Positions 25,978 through 34,773 of a stretch of 64,000 bases of DNA are shown here, one piece after another. Position 1 is the stretch's first letter, and each line of letters opens with the position of its first letter. A program made the translations under genes and the position numbers. Under the pieces are notes generated by a model. That model worked only from the letters and a program-made list of their open reading frames with translations. It had not been told where the DNA came from and searched no databases. Origin of the DNA: Brucella rhizosphaerae (GTDB taxonomy: Bacteria; Pseudomonadota; Alphaproteobacteria; Rhizobiales; Rhizobiaceae). The DNA is taken from contig NZ_NNRK01000029.1 of the NCBI RefSeq assembly GCF_002252475.1, forward strand, positions 124,001 to 188,000, given 5' to 3'.

Positions 25978-27387
25978 TCATGAAATAAGGATTTTCCCGG
26001 GATTCATAATATTGTCCGGATCAAGCGCTTTCTTGATCATGCGCATGTAATCGGTCGCTTCGCCAAGCTCCATGGCAAGGTATTTCATCTTGCCTTGTCC
26101 AATGCCGTGTTCGCCCGTGCAGGTGCCTTCCATGACAAGAGCACGTTTGACGAGGCGATCCATAAACTCTTCCGCCCGCACCATTTCTGACGCGTCATCC
26201 GTATCGAGCAGAAGCAGGAGATGGAAGTTGCCGTCGCCGACATGGCCAACGACTGGCGCGATCAATCCACTTTCAGCCAAGTCTTTTTCAGTCTCTGCGA
26301 TGCAATCAGCAAGGCGGGAAATCGGCACGCAAACATCTGTAGAAACGCCCTTTGCACCCGGACGCAGAAGGAAGGACGCCAGATAGGCATCATGGCGCGC
26401 ACGCCAGAGCCTATCGCGCTCTTCCGGGTCATTGGTCCAGCGGAATTCACCACCGCCGTTTTCCGCAGCGATTTCTCCAAAAATTTCGGCCTGCTCGGCA
26501 ACGCCGGTTTCTGTCCCGTGAAACTCTACGAAAAGATAAGGCTGCGCTTCATAAGGCAGTTTGGAATGCAGGATCAGTGCTTCCATCTGAAGCTTATTGA
26601 CCAGCTCAATACGAGCAACAGGAATTCCCATTTGAATGGTTTCAATAACCGCGCGACAGGCAGATGCGACATCAGGAAACGGGCAAATGCCGCCAGACAC
26701 TGCCTGCGGAATACCCTGCAACTTCAATGTAAGTTCGGTGATGATGCCGAGCGTGCCTTCTGAGCCGATCAGAAGTCTTGTGAGATCGTAGCCCGCAGCA
26801 GTCTTTTTTACGCGCTTGGATGTTTCGATCAGCCGACCATCGGACATGACTGCTTTAAGCGCCAGCACGTTTTCACGCATAGTGCCATAACGAACCGCAT
26901 TTGTGCCGGAAGCGCGCGTCGATGCCATGCCACCAAGCGTTGCATTCGCACCCGGATCAATCGGGAAGAAAAGCCCCGTATCGCGCAGATATTCGTTAAG
27001 CTCACGCCGCGTGATACCGGGTTCGATGACACAATCAAGGTCTTCCGCATGAACAGCCAGAACCCGGTTCATCCCAGTCAAATCGATCGATACACCACCC
27101 GCAGGTGCATTCACCTGCCCCTCAAGCGAGGAACCGGCACCAAATGCAATTACCGGCACCTTATGCTCTGCGCAGATGCGAACCACATCCTGCACATCTT
27201 GTGTAGTCTGCGCGAAAATGACGATGTCAGGTGCTTGTGTCGGCACATAAGTCGTCGTGTGGCCATGCTGCTCACGGATTGCCTGCCCGGTCTGAGCGCG
27301 TTCGGCAAAACGCTGTTTCAGGATAGCAACGGCGGCGGCAATGCCCTCCTCATTACGCTGAAGGGCAACCACATTCTGAAGCGACAT
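25978..27387 (-). CDS. FAD-linked oxidase, D-lactate dehydrogenase/glycolate oxidase GlcD type
   Basis: 469 residues. The N-terminal PCMH-type FAD-binding domain contains PDIVIFAQTTQDVQDVVRICAEHKVPVIAFGAGSSLEGQ and DPGANATLGGMASTRASGTNAVRYG, where the PGANATLGG loop holds FAD. The C-terminal FAD-oxidase domain ends EGTCTGEHGIGQGKMKYL and DPDNIMNPGKIL, the family signature. It would oxidise a 2-hydroxy acid, such as D-lactate or glycolate, to the 2-oxo acid and pass electrons to cytochrome or quinone. The substrate is not decidable. It starts 23 nt after the UPF0303 gene ends and is probably co-transcribed. Confidence 0.88.
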   Translation of the reverse strand: MSLQNVVALQRNEEGIAAAVAILKQRFAERAQTGQAIREQHGHTTTYVPTQAPDIVIFAQTTQDVQDVVRICAEHKVPVIAFGAGSSLEGQVNAPAGGVSIDLTGMNRVLAVHAEDLDCVIEPGITRRELNEYLRDTGLFFPIDPGANATLGGMASTRASGTNAVRYGTMRENVLALKAVMSDGRLIETSKRVKKTAAGYDLTRLLIGSEGTLGIITELTLKLQGIPQAVSGGICPFPDVASACRAVIETIQMGIPVARIELVNKLQMEALILHSKLPYEAQPYLFVEFHGTETGVAEQAEIFGEIAAENGGGEFRWTNDPEERDRLWRARHDAYLASFLLRPGAKGVSTDVCVPISRLADCIAETEKDLAESGLIAPVVGHVGDGNFHLLLLLDTDDASEMVRAEEFMDRLVKRALVMEGTCTGEHGIGQGKMKYLAMELGEATDYMRMIKKALDPDNIMNPGKILIS

Positions 27388-27410
27388 CGTTCATTCTCCG
27401 TATTCGGTAG

Positions 27411-27908
27411 TTAGGCAGAAGCCAAAGCCAGCGCGACGGGGTCCTGCCCCAGTTGCTCGGCAATGGCGCGCACAACAAGGTTGTGATCCTCGCGCTGCGG
27501 CAGACCAGAAACGATTGCCGTTCCGATAACGCCCGCTCCTGCCACATGGATTGGGAAGCCACCACCTGCCAATGCATAATCAGCTACATCCAGCGCCTTG
27601 TGCGCAGCAAACATCTTGTCGTCGCGGTTCTGTTCCAGAACAAGGCGATAGCTCGAAGCATGAAAGCGACGCACAACGTTGAACTTGCGGCGAAGCCATT
27701 CCGTGTTATCGACCGTGGTTCCGGCTGTCGCAGCAAAAAACAAACGACGATCCCAAAGCGAAATATCAATGGCAACAGCGAGCTTCTGCTTCACAGCCAG
27801 ATCGCGTATCCGCTGACCCAAAGAGAATGCGTCATTTTCATTGAAAGACGTAAAAATCAGCGCCTGTTCCTGCCGGATGATCTGCTTGATATCGTCGTTC
27901 TGCGCCAT
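27411..27908 (-). CDS. UPF0303/HbpS-like heme-degrading domain protein
   Basis: 165 residues from MAQNDDIKQI. Marks are FTSFNENDAFSLGQRIRDLAVKQKLAVAIDISLWDRRLFFAAT, GTTVDNTEWLRRKFNVVRRFHASSY and the C-terminal YALAGGGFPIHVAGAGVIGTAIVSGLPQREDHNLV, all typical of UPF0303 and of the HbpS/GlcG-like fold. Members bind small ligands or heme; the function in this group is not settled. GlcG-like proteins often sit beside glycolate oxidase subunits, and here the gene directly precedes a GlcD-type oxidase. A longer frame starts at 27926, but the Met at 27908 begins the conserved part. Confidence 0.82.
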   Translation of the reverse strand: MAQNDDIKQIIRQEQALIFTSFNENDAFSLGQRIRDLAVKQKLAVAIDISLWDRRLFFAATAGTTVDNTEWLRRKFNVVRRFHASSYRLVLEQNRDDKMFAAHKALDVADYALAGGGFPIHVAGAGVIGTAIVSGLPQREDHNLVVRAIAEQLGQDPVALALASA

Positions 27909-28027
27909 GATCCAGTTTCTCTCCAAAACTCAATATCAGTTCTTTTGCGCCCTCATTCAGTTGATTGCAACAGCAGAACAGTGCCATCAAACTTGATTGA
28001 TGGCACACAAGCGGTTAGTGGAACTTT

Positions 28028-29104
28028 ATGGCTCAGAACCCAAATATTGATGTACCCGCAAAAGGCGACCGCATACCGGAGTTTGTGGAAACCGCCGTCT
28101 TTAAACGCGATGTGTTTTCCGAAACCCGCGCAGGTTATTTTGCAGGCGATCCCGACACGCGCATCATCCGCCGCGTGGTCAGCGCTGCCCCCTGGTGGTC
28201 GAAGCCACTTGCATGGATTCTGGCGCGACGCGAAATTCGCGGCCTAAAGACTGTGCGCGGTATCGAAGGCGTTCCACAACTTCTTTATACTGACCGCGAC
28301 GGCCTCTATCGATCATGGACCGAAGGTACACCGCTGCATCTTGGCCGCCCATCCGATCCGAAATGGTATCGTACTGCGCACCGTATTCTACGTGATATGC
28401 GACGTCTTGGTGTAACGCACAATGATCTTGCGAAACCGCAAAACTGGCTGATGACCCCCGAGGGCGAAGCAGCCGTCATCGATTTCCAGCTCGCAAGTGT
28501 GCATCGTCGTCGCGGTGCATTCTACCGCCTGCTCGCTTATGAAGATTTTCGCCATCTCATCAAACAGAAGCGCGCCTTTGCCGCCGATCTGATGACGCCT
28601 ACTGAAAAGCGCATTCTTGCACGTCGCTCGCTGCCATCGCGTATCTGGCTGGCAACCGGCAAGAAAGTTTATAACTTCATCACCCGCGGCATTTTCAATT
28701 GGTCCGATGGTGAAGGTACGGGGGACCGCATCGATAATGAAGGCCCCGCCATCATGGCTGCGCTCAAATCCGATCCGCGCGTGACAGATGTCGCACTTGC
28801 GCTTTACTCGCTCCCTGCGAAAGGCGTCGGTATTTACGCTTTTGTTGAAACGCTGGATGCGGATGAAAAGAGCCTGCGTGCACGCCTCAAAGGCACCAGG
28901 CTTGAGCTCATCCAGCCGGTTGCACACTTGCCGCGTCGCGCGGATGGTACGGTCCGTGATGATATTCTGCGTCTGATCGCTATGAACCAGATGACAGAAC
29001 TTGATGACCTGCTTAGCCGTGAGCCAGAAATGCGCGGTCTGGTGGAAGCTCTGGCTTCGCACCGCCTCAATTTCACTGACCGACGCGTCACGCAGCTCGA
29101 ATAG
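28028..29104 (+). CDS. RIO/lipopolysaccharide-kinase-like protein with an ANL C-domain-like tail
   Basis: 358 residues. Residues 45-165 resemble a minimal protein-kinase-like fold of the RIO/Kdo-kinase type: catalytic HNDLAKPQN (H131, D133, N139) and the metal site VIDFQ (D152, DFQ instead of DFG). A middle region (165-230) is basic. Residues 245-320 look unlike a kinase: SDPRVTDVALALY, then VGIYAFVE and HLPRRADGTVRDDILRLIA resemble the C-terminal subdomain of adenylate-forming enzymes (ANL), but the usual catalytic Lys of the GK motif is replaced (GTV). Substrate unknown. It precedes uvrD by about 50 nt on the same strand. The ANL resemblance is my inference by eye. Confidence 0.7.
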   Translation: MAQNPNIDVPAKGDRIPEFVETAVFKRDVFSETRAGYFAGDPDTRIIRRVVSAAPWWSKPLAWILARREIRGLKTVRGIEGVPQLLYTDRDGLYRSWTEGTPLHLGRPSDPKWYRTAHRILRDMRRLGVTHNDLAKPQNWLMTPEGEAAVIDFQLASVHRRRGAFYRLLAYEDFRHLIKQKRAFAADLMTPTEKRILARRSLPSRIWLATGKKVYNFITRGIFNWSDGEGTGDRIDNEGPAIMAALKSDPRVTDVALALYSLPAKGVGIYAFVETLDADEKSLRARLKGTRLELIQPVAHLPRRADGTVRDDILRLIAMNQMTELDDLLSREPEMRGLVEALASHRLNFTDRRVTQLE

Positions 29105-29154
29105 TTTAACGCTTTTGCTGGTTTTTCATCAGCGAATCACTACATTCGGTAGCA

Positions 29155-31701
29155 ATGTCCGATTTCCCAGATGATATGCCGTTCTTCGGCGATGAAGCAC
29201 CGGCTGACCGCGCGCCAGCCGCCGGAAGTATAGCTGCGCGTGCCATGGCGGCACGCAACCAGCAACGCGGAGAGCCTGATTATTTACAGGGTCTGAACCC
29301 TGAGCAGCGCCAGGCCGTTCTGACCACCGAAGGTCCGGTTCTGGTTCTTGCGGGTGCAGGCACCGGGAAGACGCGCGTGCTCACCACCCGTATCGCGCAT
29401 ATTCTGACGACAGGCCTCGCCTATCCAAGCCAGATACTTGCCGTGACCTTCACCAACAAGGCCGCGCGCGAAATGAAAGAGCGTATCGGCCATCTGGTCG
29501 GCGGTGCTGTTGAAGGCATGCCATGGCTCGGCACATTCCACTCCATCGGTGTGAAGCTTTTGCGCCGCCATGCGGAACTGGTAAATCTCACTTCCGATTT
29601 CACCATTCTCGATACCGATGACGTGATCCGGTTGATCAAGCAGCTTATTCAGGCCGAAGGTCTGGACGATAAACGCTGGCCAGCCCGTACTTTCGCCAAC
29701 ATGATCGATGGCTGGAAGAACAAAGGCTTTGGTCCTGCCGATATTCCGGAAGGCGACGCGCGTTCGTTTGGTAATGGCAAGGGTCGCGAGCTGTATCATG
29801 CCTATCAGGAACGTTTGCGCACGCTGAACGCCTGTGATTTTGGCGATTTGCTGCTGCATCCAATCCGCATCTTCCGCGCGCATCCTGATATCCTGCGCGA
29901 ATATCATGCAAAATTCCGCTACATTCTGGTGGACGAGTATCAGGATACCAACACCGCCCAATATATGTGGCTGCGTCTGCTTGCTCAGCGTCCGAAATCA
30001 AGGACTACGGCACCAGCACCCGCAGGAATTTCTCAGCGCGGAGCCGGTGAACATAACGAACTCGGCGCGGGCGACAACAAAGTCAATCTTTGCTGCGTGG
30101 GTGACGATGATCAGTCGATTTATGGCTGGCGTGGTGCGGAAGTAGACAACATCCTTCGCTTTGATAAGGATTTTCCGGGCGCTGTGGTCATTAAGCTTGA
30201 GCGCAACTACCGCTCGACCGCACATATTCTGGGTACAGCCGCCCACCTGATCGCACACAATGAAGGTCGCCTCGGTAAAACGCTTTTCACCGAAGCCCCG
30301 AACCCCGATGACCCGCGCGTAAAAATCCATGCCGCATGGGATTCTGAGGAAGAAGCCCGTGCGGTTGGCGAAGCTATCGAACAGGCGCAGCGTCAGGGCC
30401 ATTTGCTCAACCACATGGCGATCCTCGTGCGCGCATCATTCCAAATGCGCGAGTTTGAAGATCGCTTTGTCACACTTGGTCTCAATTATCGGGTTATCGG
30501 CGGTCCGCGTTTCTATGAACGCCTCGAAATCCGCGATGCAATGGCTTATTTGCGCGTTGTGGCCCAACCTGCCGACGATCTGGCACTTGAACGCATCATC
30601 AACACACCAAAACGCGGTCTCGGTGAAGCCGCCATCCGGCAAGTGCATGACTATGCCCGCGCACGCGATATTTCGATGTTCGCCGCCGCTTGTGATCTGG
30701 TTGAAACCGAAGAACTGAAGCCCAAGCCGCGCTCAGCTCTGCGCGAAGTGGTCGATAATTTCCGCCGCTGGCAATCGCTCATCGACAATACGCCGCATAC
30801 GGAACTGGCAGAAAACATTCTGGATGAGTCCGGCTACACAGCCATGTGGCAGAACGACAAATCGGCAGAAGCACCGGGACGTCTCGAAAACCTTAAGGAA
30901 CTCATCCGTTCCATGGAGGAATATGAGAGCCTGCGCGGTTTCCTTGAGCATGTTGCGCTCGTCATGGATGCTGAGAAGAACGAAGATATGGATGCCGTCA
31001 ACATCATGACGCTCCACTCCGCCAAGGGTCTCGAATTTGAAACCGTCTTCCTGCCCGGTTGGGAAGAAGGGTTGTTTCCGCACCAGCGCGCGCTGGATGA
31101 AGGCGGGCGTTCAGGCTTGGAAGAAGAGCGCCGCCTCGCCTATGTCGGCGTAACGCGTGCCAAAAGGAACCTGCATATCTGGTTCGTTTCCAACCGTCGT
31201 ATCCATGGCATGTGGCAATCGACCATTCCTTCCCGTTTTCTGGAAGAGCTTCCAGAGCCGCATGTGGAAGTGGCCGAAATGGAAGGCAATTACGGTGGCT
31301 ACGGCAATAGTGGTTATGGACAATCGCGCTTTGACAAGGCCGACCCCTTCCAGAACTCATATGCGACCCCCGGCTGGCAGCGCGCGCAACAGAATCGCAC
31401 GGAAGCGACGCGTAATAACTGGGGCTCGCGTTCTGGCAGCAAAGTCGAACGCATCGGCTATGGCGAAACTGATTCTGGTTTTGGCGCGGGTCGCGGTTCT
31501 GTCAAAGGCCGCACAATTGATGGTGAACTGGTTGCGAAATCGGTCGCCGACAAGCCGTCAGACTATTTTGTCGGTGATCGCGTGTTCCACATCAAGTTTG
31601 GCAATGGAACAATCGCAACAATCGATGGCAACAAGCTGACCATCGATTTCGACAAAGCTGGCCAGAAGCGTGTTCTCGACAGCTTTGTACAGCGCGTTTA
31701 A
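29155..31701 (+). CDS. uvrD: ATP-dependent DNA helicase UvrD/PcrA
   Basis: 848 residues. A superfamily 1A helicase used in nucleotide excision and mismatch repair. Motifs: LNPEQRQAVL (Q motif), Walker A LAGAGTGKTRVL, VTFTNKAAREMKERI (Ia), VDEYQDTN (II), CVGDDDQSIYGWRGA (III), LERNYRST (IV), MTLHSAKGLEFETVF (V) and YVGVTRAKRNL (VI). About 30 extra residues, Pro/Ala/Gly-rich, are inserted between motifs II and III (nt about 29,989-30,085). The C-terminal 150 residues are Gly/Asn-rich and end in the usual small domain with VGDRVFHIKFGNGTI. A hairpin terminator follows at 31722. Confidence 0.96.
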   Translation: MSDFPDDMPFFGDEAPADRAPAAGSIAARAMAARNQQRGEPDYLQGLNPEQRQAVLTTEGPVLVLAGAGTGKTRVLTTRIAHILTTGLAYPSQILAVTFTNKAAREMKERIGHLVGGAVEGMPWLGTFHSIGVKLLRRHAELVNLTSDFTILDTDDVIRLIKQLIQAEGLDDKRWPARTFANMIDGWKNKGFGPADIPEGDARSFGNGKGRELYHAYQERLRTLNACDFGDLLLHPIRIFRAHPDILREYHAKFRYILVDEYQDTNTAQYMWLRLLAQRPKSRTTAPAPAGISQRGAGEHNELGAGDNKVNLCCVGDDDQSIYGWRGAEVDNILRFDKDFPGAVVIKLERNYRSTAHILGTAAHLIAHNEGRLGKTLFTEAPNPDDPRVKIHAAWDSEEEARAVGEAIEQAQRQGHLLNHMAILVRASFQMREFEDRFVTLGLNYRVIGGPRFYERLEIRDAMAYLRVVAQPADDLALERIINTPKRGLGEAAIRQVHDYARARDISMFAAACDLVETEELKPKPRSALREVVDNFRRWQSLIDNTPHTELAENILDESGYTAMWQNDKSAEAPGRLENLKELIRSMEEYESLRGFLEHVALVMDAEKNEDMDAVNIMTLHSAKGLEFETVFLPGWEEGLFPHQRALDEGGRSGLEEERRLAYVGVTRAKRNLHIWFVSNRRIHGMWQSTIPSRFLEELPEPHVEVAEMEGNYGGYGNSGYGQSRFDKADPFQNSYATPGWQRAQQNRTEATRNNWGSRSGSKVERIGYGETDSGFGAGRGSVKGRTIDGELVAKSVADKPSDYFVGDRVFHIKFGNGTIATIDGNKLTIDFDKAGQKRVLDSFVQRV

Positions 31702-31721
31702 GTTTTTATAAAATTGGGAGG

Positions 31722-31750
31722 GCCGGAGATTACTCCGGCTTTCCTTTTTC
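31722..31750 (+). terminator. Terminator after uvrD, overlapping the creA stop
   Basis: GCCGGAG (31722-31728) pairs with CTCCGGC (31733-31739), then TTTCCTTTTT. The stem contains the creA stop codon (31730-31732), so the two convergent genes end on the same structure. Confidence 0.8.
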
Positions 31751-32230
31751 CCACGTCACATCACCCTTGAATAGCGGAACAGTTGAAAGCGATGTCTTCG
31801 CCGAACCGTCCTGCACCTGTGTAGCGTGTGCGAGATAGAGCAGAGTGTTGTTCTTCTGATCATAAATGCGGGTGATAACGAGCTTCTTCCAGATCAGGCT
31901 CGTGCGCTCAGAAAAGACGCGTTCTCCGCCCTTCCCTAGCTTGATATCTCCAATGCTGATGGGGCCCGTCTGTTCGCAGGAAATCGACGCATTGGACGGA
32001 TCTTCAAACCAGTTGCCTTTCTGCAAACGGTCAATCATTCCGCGAGAGAACGACGCAAGATGACAGGTCACGCCTTTCACCTTCGGGTCAGGCACTGCAT
32101 CGATCACAATGTCATTGCCGAGCCAGTCGACACCGACCTGGCCAACCTCCTCGGCCGAGACAGCGGCTGAGGCGCCGAGCAGCAACATGGGTGCAACCAG
32201 CAATCCGGCAAACTTACTTATTTTCGACAT
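31730..32230 (-). CDS. CreA-family exported protein
   Basis: 166 residues from MSKISKFAG. A signal peptide (LLVAPMLLLGASAAVSAEE) is followed by the CreA pattern: VGVDWLGNDIVIDAVPDPKVKGVTCHLASFSRG, ASISCEQTGP and KKLVITRIYDQKNNTLLYLAHATQV. Two cysteines (in GVTCHL and SISCEQ) may form a disulfide. CreA proteins are widespread periplasmic proteins of unknown function. A longer frame opens at 32281 but lacks a signal at its start, so 32230 is preferred. Confidence 0.88.
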   Translation of the reverse strand: MSKISKFAGLLVAPMLLLGASAAVSAEEVGQVGVDWLGNDIVIDAVPDPKVKGVTCHLASFSRGMIDRLQKGNWFEDPSNASISCEQTGPISIGDIKLGKGGERVFSERTSLIWKKLVITRIYDQKNNTLLYLAHATQVQDGSAKTSLSTVPLFKGDVTWEKGKPE

Positions 32231-32297
32231 TTGATATCTCCAGCGATCTCCATACGACAAGTGGAGCAGCAAATCAGGCATTGCAAGATGGTCGTGC

Positions 32298-32403
32298 TTA
32301 AAGCGTATCGCGTTTGATCATAATATTGCTACATGCTTTAATTCGTTGTTGTTCAGGCATGTCTTTATCCTAAAATCGGTTTCCACTTATGGGAGACGTG
32401 CTT
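32298..32403. repeat. Dispersed intergenic palindrome, copy 4
   Basis: Contains AAGCGTATCGCGTTTGATCA, ACATGCTTTAATTCGTTGTT and CATGTCTT...CCtAAAATCGGTTTCCACTTATGG...AGACGTG: the last part is an imperfect inverted repeat with GTCT/AGAC outer arms. The gCATGtC and TTAATTcGTTGTT segments are frequent in Rhizobiales intergenic repeats. It lies between creA and the acetyltransferase gene and its end touches that gene's stop codon. Confidence 0.65.
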
Positions 32404-33034
32404 AATCGCCCCATTTTTCCAGAAATGCTTCGATTTCAAGCGCCTGAATATCGGGAACCGCCTCATAAAGCTTTTCCACAGGCCAATCCCACCAGCAAAG
32501 TATTAGCAGTTTCTCGATAATTTTCTCGTCGAAGCGCTTACGTATAACACGCGCCGGAACCCCGCCCACGACATGATAAGGTGCGACGTCTTTTGTCACC
32601 ACAGCATTGGCGCCGATCACCGCGCCATGACCAATCGTCACGCCGGGTGTGATGACTGCGCCGTGGCCGATCCACACATCATTGCCGATTGTCACACGCT
32701 TTGCCTGTCGCTTTGCGCGAAAATCGCCATCAACACCCAGATAGCGGAAATATTCGTTCGGGCGGTAACTCACCTTATGCGTCGTCAGCCGTTCCATCGG
32801 ATGCTCAAGCGCATTGATGCGTACATTGGCGGCAATCGAGCAGAATTTGCCAATATCGGCGTAAATCCCCTCACCATTCCGCTCGAAGTAGGTGAAGTCT
32901 CCCACGTTAACTTCACGCAGAATGACCCGCTCGCCAATGTCGGCATAGCGCCCAAGTTTCGAGGCTTTGAGCTGCGCTGTTGAATGAATACGCGGTTCAC
33001 TATTCTGGAAACGGAGGTCTTCACCCTGCGTCAT
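32402..33034 (-). CDS. Hexapeptide-repeat acetyltransferase, phosphonate-cluster (PhnT-like) type
   Basis: 210 residues, a left-handed beta-helix acyltransferase. Hexapeptide repeats are seen in the first third and again at [37 protein letters not shown], with the acceptor loop [13 protein letters not shown] (catalytic His). The C-terminus has [26 protein letters not shown], which matches chloramphenicol/virginiamycin acetyltransferase-like and the transferase family often seen in phosphonate operons. No phn genes are in this window. Substrate unknown. It stands alone between a repeat and the divergent sco gene. Confidence 0.82.
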   Translation of the reverse strand: MTQGEDLRFQNSEPRIHSTAQLKASKLGRYADIGERVILREVNVGDFTYFERNGEGIYADIGKFCSIAANVRINALEHPMERLTTHKVSYRPNEYFRYLGVDGDFRAKRQAKRVTIGNDVWIGHGAVITPGVTIGHGAVIGANAVVTKDVAPYHVVGGVPARVIRKRFDEKIIEKLLILCWWDWPVEKLYEAVPDIQALEIEAFLEKWGD

Positions 33035-33209
33035 TTCAAAACTTTCTGAAATCTTTGTACTCTGCTAGACTAAGCTTATCGTTCCAACATCGTTTGCAAC
33101 GGCGAGTTAGTGCTTGCATATAAGCGCTTTCCTGTCGCAGATCGATGTAGATTCTAATCAGCGCGCTTATGTGCGATAAACGCAAAACAAAATTCAAGGC
33201 TGACTGGAC

Positions 33210-33800
33210 ATGAAAAAATTCCTGCCCATCTTCATCTTCGCCTTCATCATCGTAATTGTCGGTGCGGCTGGCTTCAATATGCTGCGTGACCGCAATGCGG
33301 CCGACGAGCCTTTCGGCGGATCGTTTAATCTGGTCGCCATGGATGGACAGCCATTTACTGAAAAAGATCTGCGCGCCACCCCTTCTCTGGTTTTCTTCGG
33401 CTTCACCCATTGCCCGGATGTGTGCCCTACCACGCTTTATGAGCTGGATGGCTATCTGAAGCAGCTCGGTCCGGATGCCGCTGACATTAAAGCCTATTTC
33501 ATCTCTGTCGATCCGGAGCGCGATACTCAGGAAATCATGAAAACCTACGTCAGCAACGTGTCTGATCGTATCGTTGGTGTGACCGGAACGCCTGAAAGCG
33601 TCGCTGAAGTGGTGAAGTCTTACCACATCTATGCGAAGAAGGTTCCGACCGAAGATGGCGAATATACCGTAGATCACACGGCTTCCGTGTTTCTGCTCGA
33701 CAAGGGCGGACGCTTCCGCGGCACCATCGCTTATCAAGAGAATGCAGATACAGCGCTGCAAAAGTTGAAGAATCTGGCAAAGGGCCGCGCAAACGGTTAA
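33210..33800 (+). CDS. SCO1/SenC-family copper chaperone
   Basis: 196 residues. An N-terminal anchor ([19 protein letters not shown]) holds a thioredoxin-like domain in the periplasm. The copper-binding motif CPDVC is in [18 protein letters not shown] (about residues 70-74), and the third ligand His is in [18 protein letters not shown] is also typical. Sco proteins deliver copper to the CuA site of cytochrome oxidase. The next gene prmA starts 35 nt later, so both may share a transcript, but there is no known functional link. Confidence 0.93.
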   Translation: MKKFLPIFIFAFIIVIVGAAGFNMLRDRNAADEPFGGSFNLVAMDGQPFTEKDLRATPSLVFFGFTHCPDVCPTTLYELDGYLKQLGPDAADIKAYFISVDPERDTQEIMKTYVSNVSDRIVGVTGTPESVAEVVKSYHIYAKKVPTEDGEYTVDHTASVFLLDKGGRFRGTIAYQENADTALQKLKNLAKGRANG

Positions 33801-33835
33801 AGAACTACTCTGAATCTTTTAGAGAGTTTTTATCC

Positions 33836-34693
33836 ATGCCCCAATCACGCCTCTTCTTCACAGTGGACAAGACGGAAGCAGAACGAATCTATGACATCCT
33901 CGAACGTGCGTTCGAGGATGACGGCTTTCCGATCGCGATTACCGAAATCGATGAAGACCGTCAGATTTCTGAAGTTTCCGTCTATACCGAAGATGGGGCG
34001 GAAGAGCTTGCAGCACGCGTCGATGCACTGGTCGGCGCGGGCAAGTTTGAAACTGAAGAGCTGCCGGACATTGATTGGGTTACACATTCGCTCGAAGGTC
34101 TGAAGCCTGTTCGTGCAGGCCGGTTCTTCGTGCATGGATCGCATGATCGCGACAAGCTGCAGCCAAACGAAATCCCGATTTTGATCGATGCCGGACTTGC
34201 TTTTGGTACTGGCCATCATGGCACCACATCCGGCTGCCTTGAAATGATTGAGGAAGTGGTTGAGCGCGAGCATCCAACCAACGCGCTTGATCTCGGAACA
34301 GGAAGCGCAGTGCTGGCAATCGCTATCGCCAAGCTTGCACCGATCCCGGTTCTCGCTACAGATATCGACCCGATTGCAGTCACAGTTGCAGCCGAAAACA
34401 CAGTCCTCAATGAGGTGAGCGAACACGTCATCACAGCGACGGCAGAAGGCTTCGACCATCCGATCTTCCGCTCTTACACACCGTTTGATCTGATCGTCGC
34501 CAATATTCTTGCCAATCCTCTGGTGGAACTAGCACCATCACTCAAGTCACATCTGGCACCAAGCGGCTCGATCATCCTTTCGGGCATCCTCGACAGCCAG
34601 CATGATATGGTGCTTGCAGCCTATCAGGCGCAGGGTCTTACCCACGAGAAAACCTTTCATCGCGAAGGCTGGGTCACAATCCACCTCAAATAA
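33836..34693 (+). CDS. prmA: Ribosomal protein L11 methyltransferase PrmA
   Basis: 285 residues. It methylates ribosomal protein L11 on lysines and its N-terminus. Family marks: [35 protein letters not shown], the SAM-binding [17 protein letters not shown], and [16 protein letters not shown]. The N-terminal third (about 90 residues) is the L11-binding domain. It lies between sco and the aminopeptidase gene on the same strand. Confidence 0.95.
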   Translation: MPQSRLFFTVDKTEAERIYDILERAFEDDGFPIAITEIDEDRQISEVSVYTEDGAEELAARVDALVGAGKFETEELPDIDWVTHSLEGLKPVRAGRFFVHGSHDRDKLQPNEIPILIDAGLAFGTGHHGTTSGCLEMIEEVVEREHPTNALDLGTGSAVLAIAIAKLAPIPVLATDIDPIAVTVAAENTVLNEVSEHVITATAEGFDHPIFRSYTPFDLIVANILANPLVELAPSLKSHLAPSGSIILSGILDSQHDMVLAAYQAQGLTHEKTFHREGWVTIHLK

Positions 34694-34773
34694 TGGCCAC
34701 CTCAAATGAGGCCCCCTGAAATAATAACCATCTGAAATCACGCTGCTTTCCTTATTTTTTGCGAGTTACGCTC

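Noticed and set aside
33036..33761. 241-codon minus-strand frame across the sco gene
   Set aside because: The Sco protein on the plus strand has CPDVC, anchor and His ligand; the opposite frame has no recognisable features.
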